Positions 8,901 through 18,600 of a stretch of DNA of 35,236 nt are shown piece after piece. The notes under the pieces are model-generated. The model searched no databases and was not told the origin of the DNA. It saw only the letters and a list, made by a program, of their open reading frames with translations. Location: positions 1 through 35,236 of the forward strand of contig JABDDA010000011.1 in assembly GCA_013287845.1 (NCBI GenBank). Direction: 5' to 3'. The position numbers and the translations under genes are program-made. Every line of letters starts with the position of its first letter. Positions within the stretch are counted from its first letter, which is position 1. The DNA is from Gammaproteobacteria bacterium (GTDB taxonomy: Bacteria > Pseudomonadota > Gammaproteobacteria > DSM-16500).

Positions 8901-8953
8901 ATAATAAAACACACTGGATGCCACCTCTCGCAAAAAGCGCTCGGCTGGCATGA
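8861..8953. repeat. Nested palindromic repeat, TCATGCCAGC family, overlapping the queG 3' end
   Basis: The outer arms are TCATGCCAGC (8861-8870) and GCTGGCATGA (8944-8953). The inner arms are GGCATCCAGTGT (8883-8894) and ACACTGGATGCC (8911-8922). A short local hairpin (GCCAGC/GCTGGC) inside the left half competes with the outer pairing. The element fills the gap between the convergent genes queG and orn and contains the queG stop codon. It closely matches the element at 11226-11323. Confidence 0.9.
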
Positions 8954-8958
8954 CATAC

Positions 8959-9507
8959 TTATTCTAATTTTAATAAATTCGCGCGATAGTATTTTAATTC
9001 TTCAATCGATTCGTACACATCATCTAACGCTAAATGTCGCGCTGCTTTTTGCACTCCATCATACACACGCGGCGCCCAACGTAATGCTAATTCTTTTAAT
9101 GTGCTCACATCTAATAAACGATAATGAAAATATTTATCTAACGCAGGCATATAACGTGCTAAAAATTTTCTATCTTGATAAATCGTATTTCCACACATCG
9201 GTGATTTTCCTGCGGGAACATGTTGCATTAAAAATTCAATTGTTTTTGCTTCGGCTTCTGTTTCTGTAATGGTGCTTTCGCGCACGCGCGTCACTAATCC
9301 TGAAGAATTATGTTGCGCTGTATTCCACGCATCCATCTTACTTAATAATCCATCCGATTGATGAATCGCCATCGCAGGACCTTCTGCAACAAAATTTAAT
9401 TGAGAATCCGTGACCACCGTTGCAATTTCAATAATTCTTTCTTTATCAGGATCAAGCCCCGTCATTTCAAGATCGATCCAAATAAGATTCTCTGATGCTT
9501 TCGCCAT
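8959..9507 (-). CDS. orn: Oligoribonuclease
   Basis: Orn degrades 2-5 nt RNA fragments, including pGpG, and is essential in many gammaproteobacteria. The 182-residue protein is full length, and the DEDDh active-site residues fall at Asp12, Glu14 (IDLEMTG), Asp112 (QDRKF), His158 and Asp163 (HLALDD), the same numbers as I recall for E. coli. AGGAAG precedes the ATG. It is convergent with queG, and the repeat at 8861-8953 ends only 5 bases before its stop, so read-through from either side would transcribe that palindrome. Confidence 0.95.
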   Translation of the reverse strand: MAKASENLIWIDLEMTGLDPDKERIIEIATVVTDSQLNFVAEGPAMAIHQSDGLLSKMDAWNTAQHNSSGLVTRVRESTITETEAEAKTIEFLMQHVPAGKSPMCGNTIYQDRKFLARYMPALDKYFHYRLLDVSTLKELALRWAPRVYDGVQKAARHLALDDVYESIEELKYYRANLLKLE

Positions 9508-9570
9508 AAGTGACTTCCTAACTATTTTGAGTTTAAAATGCAGGACTCATTTTATGTTGTGAATTTGAAT

Positions 9571-10164
9571 ATGACTATCATTATTTATTTTATTGCTTGC
9601 GTGCTGGCTTATTTGATTGGATCTGTTTCCAGTGCAATTGTTATTTCTAAATTATTAAATTTGCCTGATCCACGATTAGAAGGTTCTAAAAATCCCGGCG
9701 CAACAAATGTGTTGCGTTTAGGCGGAAAAAAAGCAGGAATACTCACTTTATTCGGCGATATTCTTAAAGGTGTGCTACCTGTGTTAGCTGCAAAATTATA
9801 TGGATTTAATTCTGTTGGATTAAGCTTAGTCGCGTTTTCTGTTTTTATCGGACATCTTTATCCTGTGTTTTTTCAATTCAAAGGTGGAAAAGGCGTTGCG
9901 ACTGCATTTGGTTTTTTAGCGGTATTAAATGGAATGATTGCTGCTTCACTTGCAGCTGTGTGGTTAATTGTTGCAATTTTATTTCGTTATTCTTCACTCG
10001 CCTCTTTAGTCTGCGCTGTATGCGCACCCTTTATTACGTGGTATTTCACCGATTGGAATTATACTGTTTTAATGATTGCAACAAGTGCATTGCTAATTTT
10101 TCGACATCGAAAAAATATTCGAAATTTAATTGCGGGGAAAGAAGGAAAATTATTTCAACATTAA
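9571..10164 (+). CDS. plsY: Glycerol-3-phosphate acyltransferase PlsY
   Basis: PlsY transfers acyl groups from acyl-phosphate to glycerol-3-phosphate at the inner membrane, the first step of phospholipid synthesis. The family motifs are present: GSVSSAI, the loop [17 protein letters not shown], and [21 protein letters not shown]. Several transmembrane segments alternate with these loops. ATG 9571 (MTIIIYFIA) gives the same N-terminal length as E. coli PlsY; an in-frame ATG at 9538 would add eleven residues. Neither has a clear ribosome site. The stop overlaps that of the convergent tsaD. Confidence 0.92.
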   Translation: MTIIIYFIACVLAYLIGSVSSAIVISKLLNLPDPRLEGSKNPGATNVLRLGGKKAGILTLFGDILKGVLPVLAAKLYGFNSVGLSLVAFSVFIGHLYPVFFQFKGGKGVATAFGFLAVLNGMIAASLAAVWLIVAILFRYSSLASLVCAVCAPFITWYFTDWNYTVLMIATSALLIFRHRKNIRNLIAGKEGKLFQH

Positions 10165-11147
10165 AGATTTCCTCGCGAAAAAACTTTTATTGCTAAATCA
10201 CTGGATTTTCCCGCTAATAAATACTGACATCCGACATACGCAATCATGGCACCGTTATCGGTACAAAATTCTTGTCGAGGAAAAAAAACATTTTCACTTA
10301 GCATGTCACGCAATGCAGAACGTAATGCGTTATTTGCACCAACACCGCCAGCGACAACTAAACGTTTTAATCCTGTTGCGTGCAGTGCGCGTTTGCATTT
10401 TGTGACTAAGGTTTCAACGATGGCATCTTGAAATGCGCGCGCAATATCTGCGCGTGTTTCTGCATCATTATTATTTTTTTTAAACGTATTTACCGCGCAT
10501 GTTTTTAATCCGCTAAAACTAAAATCTAAACCAGGACGATCTAACATCGGACGTGGAAATAAAAATCGTTTTGGATTTCCGTGTTCTGCTAATGCAGCTA
10601 ACTCTGCACCGCCTGGATAATTTAATCCTAATAATTTAGCTGTTTTATCGAAGGCTTCGCCGACTGCATCATCAATCGATTCTCCTAACAATTCATAATT
10701 TCCAAATGAAGTAACACGCACTAATTGTGTATGACCGCCTGAAACTAACAATGCAATAAAAGGAAATTCAGGCGGATTTTTTTCTAACATCGCTGCAAAT
10801 AAATGTCCTTCCATGTGATGCACGCCGACCGCTGGAATAGTTAATGCATAACTTAAACTGCGTCCCACACACGCGCCGACTAATAATGCACCGACTAATC
10901 CTGGCCCGATGGTGTATGCAATTCCATTTAAATCTTTTAATGAAAAATTTGTTTGAGATAAAACATTTTTAATCAGTGGAATAATTTTTCTCACGTGATC
11001 ACGTGAAGCGAGTTCTGGAACAACACCACCGTATTGCTGATGAATTTCTGTTTGCGTATAAACGGCGTGCGCAAGCAATCCCAGCTGTGAGTCGTATACA
11101 GCTGTGCCTGTTTCATCGCATGATGTTTCGATGCCTAATATAAGCAT
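10161..11147 (-). CDS. tsaD: tRNA N6-adenosine threonylcarbamoyltransferase TsaD
   Basis: TsaD transfers the threonylcarbamoyl group to A37 of tRNA. The ASKHA-fold protein (328 residues) starts with [15 protein letters not shown] and carries the metal-binding His111 and His115 in HHMEGHL. Also seen are [17 protein letters not shown], and [12 protein letters not shown] followed by DNGAMIAY with the third metal ligand. It is convergent with plsY and divergent from rpsU, a common arrangement. Between tsaD and rpsU lie two palindromic repeats. TsaE of the same pathway is at 7301-7762; TsaB and TsaC are not in the window. Confidence 0.95.
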   Translation of the reverse strand: MLILGIETSCDETGTAVYDSQLGLLAHAVYTQTEIHQQYGGVVPELASRDHVRKIIPLIKNVLSQTNFSLKDLNGIAYTIGPGLVGALLVGACVGRSLSYALTIPAVGVHHMEGHLFAAMLEKNPPEFPFIALLVSGGHTQLVRVTSFGNYELLGESIDDAVGEAFDKTAKLLGLNYPGGAELAALAEHGNPKRFLFPRPMLDRPGLDFSFSGLKTCAVNTFKKNNNDAETRADIARAFQDAIVETLVTKCKRALHATGLKRLVVAGGVGANNALRSALRDMLSENVFFPRQEFCTDNGAMIAYVGCQYLLAGKSSDLAIKVFSRGNL

Positions 11148-11169
11148 TTTTTTACTCTCGTTCAGTGTG

Positions 11170-11323
11170 TCATGCCAGCATGCTTTTAGCTGGCATCCAG
11201 TGAATATTTAAAATAAAAATATTCAGCTGTCATGCCAGCGTGCTTTTAGCTGGCATCCAGTGACTTTTAAAAAAAGCCACTGGATGCCACCTCTCGCAAA
11301 AAACGCTCGGCTGGCATGACAGC
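11170..11323. repeat. Two tandem palindromic repeats of the TCATGCCAGC/ATCCAGTG family
   Basis: The first, shorter unit (11170-11202) holds ATGCCAGC and GCTGGCAT around a 9-base loop and ends in ATCCAGTG. The second (11226-11323) is complete: outer arms GCTGTCATGCCAGC (11226-11239) and GCTGGCATGACAGC (11310-11323), with inner arms GGCATCCAGTG and CACTGGATGCC. The units are joined by an AT-rich inverted repeat (GAATATTT/AAATATTC). They sit between the divergent starts of tsaD and rpsU, so unlike the queG-orn copy they lie upstream of both genes. Confidence 0.9.
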
Positions 11324-11354
11324 TTAAAGGGGGGTTATTCTAGCGCATTATTCT

Positions 11355-11383
11355 TTGCATTTCATAATCAGACGCTTTAGAAT
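11355..11383 (+). promoter_or_regulatory. Candidate rpsU promoter
   Basis: TTGCAT (11355-11360) and TAGAAT (11378-11383) are separated by 17 bases and lie 40 bases before the rpsU ATG. The -10 matches consensus at five of six positions; the -35 is weak. It would drive rpsU-yqeY. Confidence 0.45.
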
Positions 11384-11423
11384 CAGCACCCTCAAACTAT
11401 TACTTAGGAGTTGTGTCAAAGTC

Positions 11424-11711
11424 ATGCCAAGCATACGTGTTAAAGATAATGAAAATTTCGAAGTCAGCTTAAGACGTTTCAAACGTCAATGCGAAAAAGC
11501 AAGCATCCTTTCTGATTTACGTCGTCATGAATTTTATGAAAAACCTACCTGGAAACGTAAACGCAAAAAAGCATCTGCGATTAAACGTTATCAAAAAAAA
11601 TTAATGCGTGAACAAGTGTCAATGGAACGTGATCGTCGAAAAACCTCAAAAGGCAAAAACGATAAAAAAGAAGGAAAGTCTTCAAGACATGACTCAAATT
11701 TCAACGATTAA
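11424..11711 (+). CDS. rpsU: 30S ribosomal protein S21 with extended C-terminus
   Basis: The start [10 protein letters not shown] and the stretch [13 protein letters not shown]...[20 protein letters not shown] are those of S21, which helps position mRNA on the 30S subunit. ATG 11424 is chosen from that alignment; AGGAG lies 13 bases upstream. The protein has 95 residues against about 71 in E. coli, because a Lys/Arg/Ser-rich tail of about 24 residues follows the usual end, and the last 23 bases overlap the start of yqeY. It leads the macromolecular-synthesis cluster, with dnaG and rpoD downstream. Confidence 0.9.
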   Translation: MPSIRVKDNENFEVSLRRFKRQCEKASILSDLRRHEFYEKPTWKRKRKKASAIKRYQKKLMREQVSMERDRRKTSKGKNDKKEGKSSRHDSNFND

Positions 11712-12144
11712 AACGCGTATTCAAGATGACATGAAAGAAGCGATGCGTGCACACGAAAAAGATCGCCTCACCTGCATTCGTTTAATTTTATCTGCATTAA
11801 AACAACGTGAAGTCGATGCACGCATTGTGTTAAGTGACGAAGAAATTATTTCTATTCTCGATAAAATGACAAAACAACGCAGAGAATCCATTACACAATA
11901 TGAAGCAGGCAATCGTCCTGATCTTGCAGCAAAAGAAAAGGCTGAAATTGAAATCATACAAAAATATCTTCCTTCTCCTTTATCAGATTCTGAAATAAAA
12001 AATTTAATTGAATCCGCAATCAAAGAAGCTGGCGCTACTTCTGCAAAAGACATGGGCAAAGTGATGAGTGTATTAAAGCCAAAAGTCCAAGGTCGTGCGG
12101 ATGTTGCAAAAGTCAGTCAGCAAGTCAAAGAACGTCTCGCGTAA
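11689..12144 (+). CDS. yqeY: GatB/YqeY domain protein
   Basis: A 151-residue protein of the YqeY family, homologous to the C-terminal tRNA-binding tail of the amidotransferase subunit GatB. Family marks include [51 protein letters not shown] and [22 protein letters not shown] 11689 has AAGGAAAG about 10 bases upstream, inside rpsU, so translation is probably coupled. Position between rpsU and dnaG is usual in many proteobacteria. A role in tRNA handling is inferred from the GatB similarity only. Confidence 0.92.
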   Translation: MTQISTIKTRIQDDMKEAMRAHEKDRLTCIRLILSALKQREVDARIVLSDEEIISILDKMTKQRRESITQYEAGNRPDLAAKEKAEIEIIQKYLPSPLSDSEIKNLIESAIKEAGATSAKDMGKVMSVLKPKVQGRADVAKVSQQVKERLA

Positions 12145-12195
12145 ATTCTGTAGTGTATTAAATCATCAATTTTGTTCAATGCAACACAGAGCGAT

Positions 12196-12287
12196 TCCGA
12201 GCCGCGCGCGTTAGCAAGCGTGTACAACCTTTTAATTACCGAGAAATTATTTAGAGCATACACGCTTGCTGACGCGCGCGGCTCGGA
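12196..12287. repeat. GC-rich 29-bp inverted repeat between yqeY and dnaG
   Basis: The arm at 12196-12224 (beginning TCCGAGCCGCGCGCG) is the reverse complement of the arm at 12259-12287 with one difference (T12212), which becomes a G-U pair in RNA. The loop is 34 bases and AT-rich. Flanking GCGAT at 12191-12195 and ATCGC at 12292-12296 extends the symmetry. The arms are much richer in G+C than anything nearby. No T-run follows, so it is not a classical terminator; it may attenuate or separate dnaG from rpsU-yqeY, or be a REP-like mobile element. Confidence 0.85.
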
Positions 12288-12322
12288 TCCTATCGCAAAA
12301 GATTTTTACTAATTTTTTCTGT

Positions 12323-12328
12323 TATACT
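12323..12328 (+). promoter_or_regulatory. Possible -10 box directly before dnaG
   Basis: TATACT stands 8 bases before the dnaG ATG. If used, the transcript would start almost at the start codon, consistent with the lack of any Shine-Dalgarno sequence before dnaG. No convincing -35 is seen. Confidence 0.3.
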
Positions 12329-12336
12329 TCTGCGCT

Positions 12337-14043
12337 ATGACCACCATCCCGCGTGATTTTATTGATCTAGTATTAACCAAAACCGACATCGTCGATTTAA
12401 TTGACGCGCGCGTTCCTTTGCGAAAAAAAACCGGCAGTAATTTTTTTGCCTGCTGCCCTTTTCATCAAGAAAAATCCGCCTCATTTTCTGTCAGCCAAAC
12501 AAAACAATTTTATTATTGCTTTGGTTGCGGCGCGCATGGCAATGCCATCGATTTTTTAATTCAATTCGATCGACTTTCCTTTCCAGAATCCATTGAAACA
12601 CTCGCAAAACAAATTGGAATGGAAGTGCCGCGCGACACAAATTCTTCCGAGAAAAAAATCAATCACGCCGCGTTAAATGATTTATTGAAAAAAATTTCCG
12701 ACGATTATCAAATGCAATTACGCGAACAACCTCGCGCCATTCAATATTTAAAAAATCGCGGACTCACCGGTGTAATGGCGAAAAAATTTGAAATCGGTTA
12801 CGCACCTGCCGGCTGGGACCATGTGTTACAAAAGTTTTCTGCAGAAAAAAAACAATTATTTGAAGTAGGAATGTTAATTAAAAAAGATGACGGCGGTGCG
12901 TACGATCGATTTCGCGATCGCATCATGTTTCCCATTCACGACAGACGCGGAAAAATAATTGGATTTGGCGGACGCATCATTGATCAAGGCGAACCTAAAT
13001 ATTTAAATTCACCTGAAACGATTTTATTTCAAAAAGGACATGAACTTTACGGTTTACATCACGCCATGCAAGCAAACCGCGAATTAAAACGCGTTTTAAT
13101 TGTGGAAGGTTATATGGATGTGATTTCACTTTTTCAAAATGAAATTACATACGCCGTTGCAACATTAGGAACAGCGACTACAGCGAATCATTTAAATCGA
13201 TTATTCCGTTACACCTCTGAAATTATTTTTTGTTTTGATGGCGATAATGCAGGACGCACAGCTGCATCGCGCGCATTACACGTCGTCCTTCCTGTGATGC
13301 GTGATGGAATACAAATACGATTTATGTTTTTACCGGATGGAGAAGATCCTGACACATTAGTTCGTAAAGAAGGAAAAAATGCATTTGAAGAACGCATGCA
13401 AAAATCAGCAACATTATCGCAATTTTTCTTTCAATCGATTGCAACCCAAACCGATTTAAATACAACCGATGGCCGCGCACGCTTTGTAAAATTGTGCACA
13501 GAACAATTAAAACAACTTCCAGAAACTTTTTTCAAACAACTTATGTTTGATGAACTTGCAAAAAAAGCGCGAATGGATGTTCAGCAATTACAGCAATCTC
13601 GCACGACAAAAACAATTTCATCTAAAACCACTTCAAATAAAAAACCCCCTTCATTATTGCGATTAGCTATCACATTGCTGATACAAAATCCTGCATTAGC
13701 ATTATCGTATGAAGACACACTGCCTTCACTTGAATCACCCGGATTTCAATTACTCACGCAATGTTTTGCCATTGCAAAAACCAATCCACAAATGAATACC
13801 GGCATGATGTTAGAATTTTTTCGTGATCAACCGGAAGGAAAATTATTAGCGCAACTTGCGCAAGTGGAACACATGATTCCCGAACATGGAATTCAAACAG
13901 AATTTTTAGGCGCATTGAATCATTTTAAAAAATTATCGCAACAACAAATTATTGGTCAATTATTAGCTAAAGCCGCGATGGGAGATTTATCAAAAGAAGA
14001 AAAATATGCGTTGCAAGAATTGGTAAGTGCAACAAAGTTGTGA
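12337..14043 (+). CDS. dnaG: DNA primase DnaG
   Basis: DnaG makes the RNA primers for replication. The zinc-binding domain has Cys40, His43, Cys61 and Cys64 (ACCPFH and CFGC). The TOPRIM core shows VLIVEGYMDVISL, with the catalytic Glu, and CFDGDNAGRTAA, with the metal-binding acidic residues. The C-terminal DnaB-binding helical region is present but diverged. Length (568) matches the family. The ATG has no ribosome-binding site; the upstream sequence is a GC-rich hairpin and then TATACT. The next gene (14078) starts 35 bases after the stop on the same strand, where rpoD would be expected. Confidence 0.95.
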   Translation: MTTIPRDFIDLVLTKTDIVDLIDARVPLRKKTGSNFFACCPFHQEKSASFSVSQTKQFYYCFGCGAHGNAIDFLIQFDRLSFPESIETLAKQIGMEVPRDTNSSEKKINHAALNDLLKKISDDYQMQLREQPRAIQYLKNRGLTGVMAKKFEIGYAPAGWDHVLQKFSAEKKQLFEVGMLIKKDDGGAYDRFRDRIMFPIHDRRGKIIGFGGRIIDQGEPKYLNSPETILFQKGHELYGLHHAMQANRELKRVLIVEGYMDVISLFQNEITYAVATLGTATTANHLNRLFRYTSEIIFCFDGDNAGRTAASRALHVVLPVMRDGIQIRFMFLPDGEDPDTLVRKEGKNAFEERMQKSATLSQFFFQSIATQTDLNTTDGRARFVKLCTEQLKQLPETFFKQLMFDELAKKARMDVQQLQQSRTTKTISSKTTSNKKPPSLLRLAITLLIQNPALALSYEDTLPSLESPGFQLLTQCFAIAKTNPQMNTGMMLEFFRDQPEGKLLAQLAQVEHMIPEHGIQTEFLGALNHFKKLSQQQIIGQLLAKAAMGDLSKEEKYALQELVSATKL

Positions 14044-14077
14044 TAAAAAGATTTTATTATTAAAAACGAGGTGGGTC

Positions 14078-15655
14078 ATGCTAGACAGAAAAAAAGATAC
14101 TTCCGAAACACATCATCATTCAAGTGAAGCACTCATCAAGCAACTTCTTGCTGTTTCGTCAGCAGCATCCGAGCCACTGATACCCGTAGAAATGACACGA
14201 AATGATTTGAAAAATGATGCTAAAAAAGCAGCTGTTGAAGTCATCACTGCACTGAATGAATTAGGTGTTACTGATACTGCGATACCCAAAGTTTCTGCCT
14301 CTGTTGAATTAGGTCAACATGAATCTTCTGCTTTAGCTTACTTAGAAAGAAATGCAAGAAAATTACAATTAGGTGACTATAAACATTATGACGAATGGGT
14401 AGATACTGCAGAACTTCAAGAGTATCGCCGCATTTTAAAACCTAAAAACGCAGATGAAACGAATGATGCACACGGACGTCGCCAATCACTCGGCTCCATT
14501 ATTTCTTCTTTAGCAATAGACACTGCTGAAGGTAAAGCAATGTGCGAAAGTGTAGTGGATGAAGATTTTCTCGCGCAATTACTTAGACTGAATTATTTAC
14601 AACACTTACACCCTTTCGCACATATATTAGGTTTAATACGAAATAAATTTAATCTTGAAGAACAGCATGTTCGCATACTTTTATTGTTATGCAAGAAGGA
14701 AGCTCCCACATTGAAAGACAGCAAAAGCAATACATTCCTTATCGAAATATTCAGAGATGCATTAAACAAATTAAGAAAATTTGACATGCTTTGCACAGAA
14801 AATATTGCTGCATTATTTAATGATACTGCATTAGCTGCAACAATCTGTCGCGCGCCTTACACTAAATTAGCATTTGCAAAATTAAAATTAAAATACACGC
14901 TCAAACATGAAACCGAATTAAACGCAGTCAATGCATTATTAGCTGAACATAAAATTGATCTCACACAAGATCAAAAAGACACGATTACTTTTATGATGAC
15001 TGAAAATAATGTTCCTAATTTATTTCCTATCACTCCTTTTATTACAGCATTTAAAAATACGTTACAAGCACTCAAGGAATTAAAATCTTTAACAAAAGAA
15101 AAAGTAGAAAAAATTCTTGATCGTTATAAAAAAAGTAATCATATTCTTTCTGCAGAACAGCTTGAAGAAGCCGCAGACGCAAAAGATGAACTTCTTATAG
15201 CAGAAAAAACATGCTTGTTATCAACAAAGCAAACTTGCGTTTTATCTTATGTGAAAAATGAAAAAAGATATCGGCTAAAAATTTTCCCTGCTACCACTGA
15301 TAAAAAAGAGGATGTGCTTGCTTTAGAAATTAGTGAAGCAAGTTTTAATGAACTCAGTACGGAGACTATTTCTGCTCAGACGCTTTTAAATTTAGATGAG
15401 TTTAGCTCTGATAAAATTGACCTGATTGCAATTTCAGATAATCTGATAGAAAAACAACGCTGGGAAATTTATTGCTTACTCACTAAAAGCTCGGGGTTTG
15501 ATTTAACTCCTGAGACAATAAGAAATTTTACAGCGACTGCGTGGGTAAGAAAAGGCGGAGATCCCGCAAATCTTCAATCACCGACAAGTTCTAAACCGCC
15601 TTCAGCAGCACACTCTTCACCCCCTAAAAATAAAGATGGCTGCTGCGTGATGTAA
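14078..15655 (+). CDS. Candidate secreted effector, unknown, with C-terminal CaaX box (CCVM)
   Basis: I do not recognise a domain in this 525-residue protein. It is hydrophilic and mainly helical, with a His-rich start (THHHSSE) and a low-complexity Pro/Ser tail that ends DGCCVM. The last four residues CCVM form a CaaX prenylation box, with Met at the end favouring farnesyl transfer in eukaryotes and a preceding Lys-rich stretch (PPKNKD). Bacteria do not farnesylate proteins, so the motif makes sense only inside a host cell, as known for some Legionella effectors. GAGGTGG precedes ATG 14078. It lies between dnaG and rpoD, probably as a transcriptional passenger of dnaG. The CDS call is sure; the effector role is inference. 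Confidence 0.8.
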   Translation: MLDRKKDTSETHHHSSEALIKQLLAVSSAASEPLIPVEMTRNDLKNDAKKAAVEVITALNELGVTDTAIPKVSASVELGQHESSALAYLERNARKLQLGDYKHYDEWVDTAELQEYRRILKPKNADETNDAHGRRQSLGSIISSLAIDTAEGKAMCESVVDEDFLAQLLRLNYLQHLHPFAHILGLIRNKFNLEEQHVRILLLLCKKEAPTLKDSKSNTFLIEIFRDALNKLRKFDMLCTENIAALFNDTALAATICRAPYTKLAFAKLKLKYTLKHETELNAVNALLAEHKIDLTQDQKDTITFMMTENNVPNLFPITPFITAFKNTLQALKELKSLTKEKVEKILDRYKKSNHILSAEQLEEAADAKDELLIAEKTCLLSTKQTCVLSYVKNEKRYRLKIFPATTDKKEDVLALEISEASFNELSTETISAQTLLNLDEFSSDKIDLIAISDNLIEKQRWEIYCLLTKSSGFDLTPETIRNFTATAWVRKGGDPANLQSPTSSKPPSAAHSSPPKNKDGCCVM

Positions 15656-15664
15656 AAAATAAAA

Positions 15665-18600
15665 TCATTTCACTGGTTTTACCGTATTAGCTGCAGCTGT
15701 TGATGGTTCTTTTGTGTGTTTACTTTCTAAGAACCAAAATCCTGTTCGCACCGCTGAGCAAAGCTTATAATGCATCTCTTCCGTTACAGATTTTTTTATT
15801 TTCCATTGCGCCAAAACATATTCAAAACTTTCTTTGCTCATTAGCGTTGATGCGGCTGTAAATAATCGATGCGGTGGTAAAAACTTTTTGTAATTCACAA
15901 ACTCTTTTGCAACAAGTAAACATAAAATATCTGCTTCAGTGATAGATGTTTTCGATTCTACTTTTTGATCCATCATAGAAAGTGAATGCATTATCAATCG
16001 ATGTGATTTTTGAATTGCACTTGCACTTTTTGGTTTGTCTTTTGTGGGCCCAACCGGCGGAAATAATAAATCAAATATTTTTAATTCTTTTAATTTAAGA
16101 TAAAACGCAACACCTTGACCTGATATAAATCCTTTTACTAAAATTTCCCAACATTTTTTTTGATTTAAATCTAATAAATGAACACGCGATTGAATTTCTT
16201 TTGAAAGCGGTAATGTTTCGTAAATATGCGAATACACATCGTCTAATGCTGCAGAATGTTTGACATTGGCAGATTTAGAATCATGCACGGAATGATTTGA
16301 AATTACATTCGCAGCAGTGCTACCGTTAGCTGCAACTTCTTTTTGTCGTGAAGCAGCGAGTAATTCTTTCATCTTAGGTTCAAATAAAATAGCTGATTCA
16401 TATTTTTGAACTTTTGCACGTCGTAATAATTCTTCAGCAGAATGCCCTGTTTTTATATAGTCTGCAAAAAATGTTTTTATTAACCCTTTTTCTTTAAACA
16501 TTTCAGAGAGAATAGCAAAGTCTTCTTTTGTTAATTCAAATGCAATTACTTTTTCATCATGCGTCGTCACGCGTATTTGATGATTCATTTGATAAAACAT
16601 AAATCTTTTATGCGGAATTAAACATAAAATCACAGAAAAAATAAATAAAGCTTGTCTCTCATCCGATGCAACTGCTTTTTTCATCCAGTCTAATGCGGTT
16701 TGAATATTTCGATTTTGTCCTTTGCTTCCTGTTGCAGTAGCTGCTGCCATTAACATTTTTGCACGCACATATCCGCCTTCTGCTGCTTCACGAATATATT
16801 CCATTGCTTTTTGCGGTGATTCTGTAAGTAACATGGTTCCTAAATCATGAGCGGCAGCAATAAAACCGTTATTTCTTGCTTTCTCAAACCATCCTTGTGC
16901 TGTTTGTCTCAGCGATAACGTCGTAGAGCTACTTAATTCATTTTCAATAGCAGCATCCCACGTATTCATGCCTGATTCTATTTGAGCCAACGCGAATTTT
17001 TTATTTTCTGCAAGGTCCCCTAATACTCCGCCTGCTTCATTTTTTTCTGAAGATGTTGTTTTAGCATCATGCATAATGAGGAAGGATTCAAAATATTGTC
17101 TTTCAACAGACGTTTTAGGGATAGGATGCAACCATTTTTTGATAACATCAGATAAACACAATTTCTGAGCATCTACTTTTGTTCTTGCTAATAAAAGGCG
17201 AGCCATTAATAGAGGAGGAAGTTGATCGTAATTAGAAAATGAAATACCAAAATCACGTTGCGCTTTTTTTTGGCGCGCGTCTGCTTCATCTATTTTCTTT
17301 GAATCTATTTTCTTTGAATCTATTTCAATCCAATAAGCTAATTCATCGACTCCATGCTTCCATGCAGAAACAATTTGGGGTTGTGCTAAAAAAAGATTGC
17401 CTTCGTTGAGTGCTTCATTTGGTTTATTTTGCGCAAGTAAAACAAACATGAGTCCTAATCGAGCGGCAAAATTGGAAGGATATTTTTCAATAAAAATTCG
17501 ATAACATTCTTCTGCTGCACCGTATTCATTGTTGAGTGCAAAATCATCGATGTAATTTAATGCTTTTGTTTCATCAAATTTATCAAATAATTTTTTAAAT
17601 AATTCAACTCGTTTTGCTGCGGGTGCAAGTTCAGTTTTAACATCTTTAACAGCGTGTTTAGGTTCCGCAGGTTGCGGCGCAGCCATCTCTTTTCCATTTG
17701 CTGTGGCTATTTCTTTTTTCGCATCGATTGGCGCAATAACAGGAACTCTCGCAATAAATTCTTTCATCACTTCATCGAGTTTTATTGCAGGCTCGTAGTG
17801 TTGCACAACAGATCGTCTCAAAATGACAGCAACACTCTCACCTTTTTTTACATATTCATAAAAAAATTCTTTCGTTTTCTGCCATTGTGATAATAAATTA
17901 AAAATGACAACAGCAATCGTTTCATCTATTTTAAAAATAATTTTTGTTCCTTTGATTTTTAATTGTTTCTCTACAATGTCATACATAATTTCTTCAGAAA
18001 AAATAATGCACAGCATGATTGAAAAAATATAGGAAGCGAGAAACTCATGAGACTCAACTGCTTTTAACAACCATTTCAATCCTTCATGCTTTTGATTTTC
18101 GTTGCCCGCACTCATCAACATATTAGCTAACATTGTTTTTGAAGCGGGATGTCCTTTTTTTGCTGCTTCGGTAATATGTCTCATCCCTTCTCGATCTGAA
18201 CCGTTTTCCACTAACAGCGTTCCTAAATCATAACCTGCAGGAATGTAATTATTTTTGATGGCTTGTAGAAAAAAAGTTTTTGCTTCTGCTTCGTAACGCT
18301 CTTTTTGTAGATCTGCTCGCTTAAATCTTTTGGCGGAATTCCAAGCTTGCAATCCAACTTGTCTTTGCAGTATTCCAAATTTTTTTTTGCTCGCCATTTT
18401 TTTTAACCAGTCTGATGCTCCTTTTCTAGCAGAATCGGTTGCATCAGAATCAAATGTTAATGTCCATGCATTTTCAAAAAACTGTCTTTCAATAGAAGAC
18501 TCAGGAATTCTTGCAAGCCATCTTTTCATGATCACGATTGAAGTTTTATTTTTAATATCGATTCTCATTGAAGCAAACCATTGAGCTGCTAATGTCAGGG

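Noticed and set aside
11170-11323. CRISPR array
   Set aside because: Only two units, palindromic and of unequal length, with no regular unique spacers and no cas genes.
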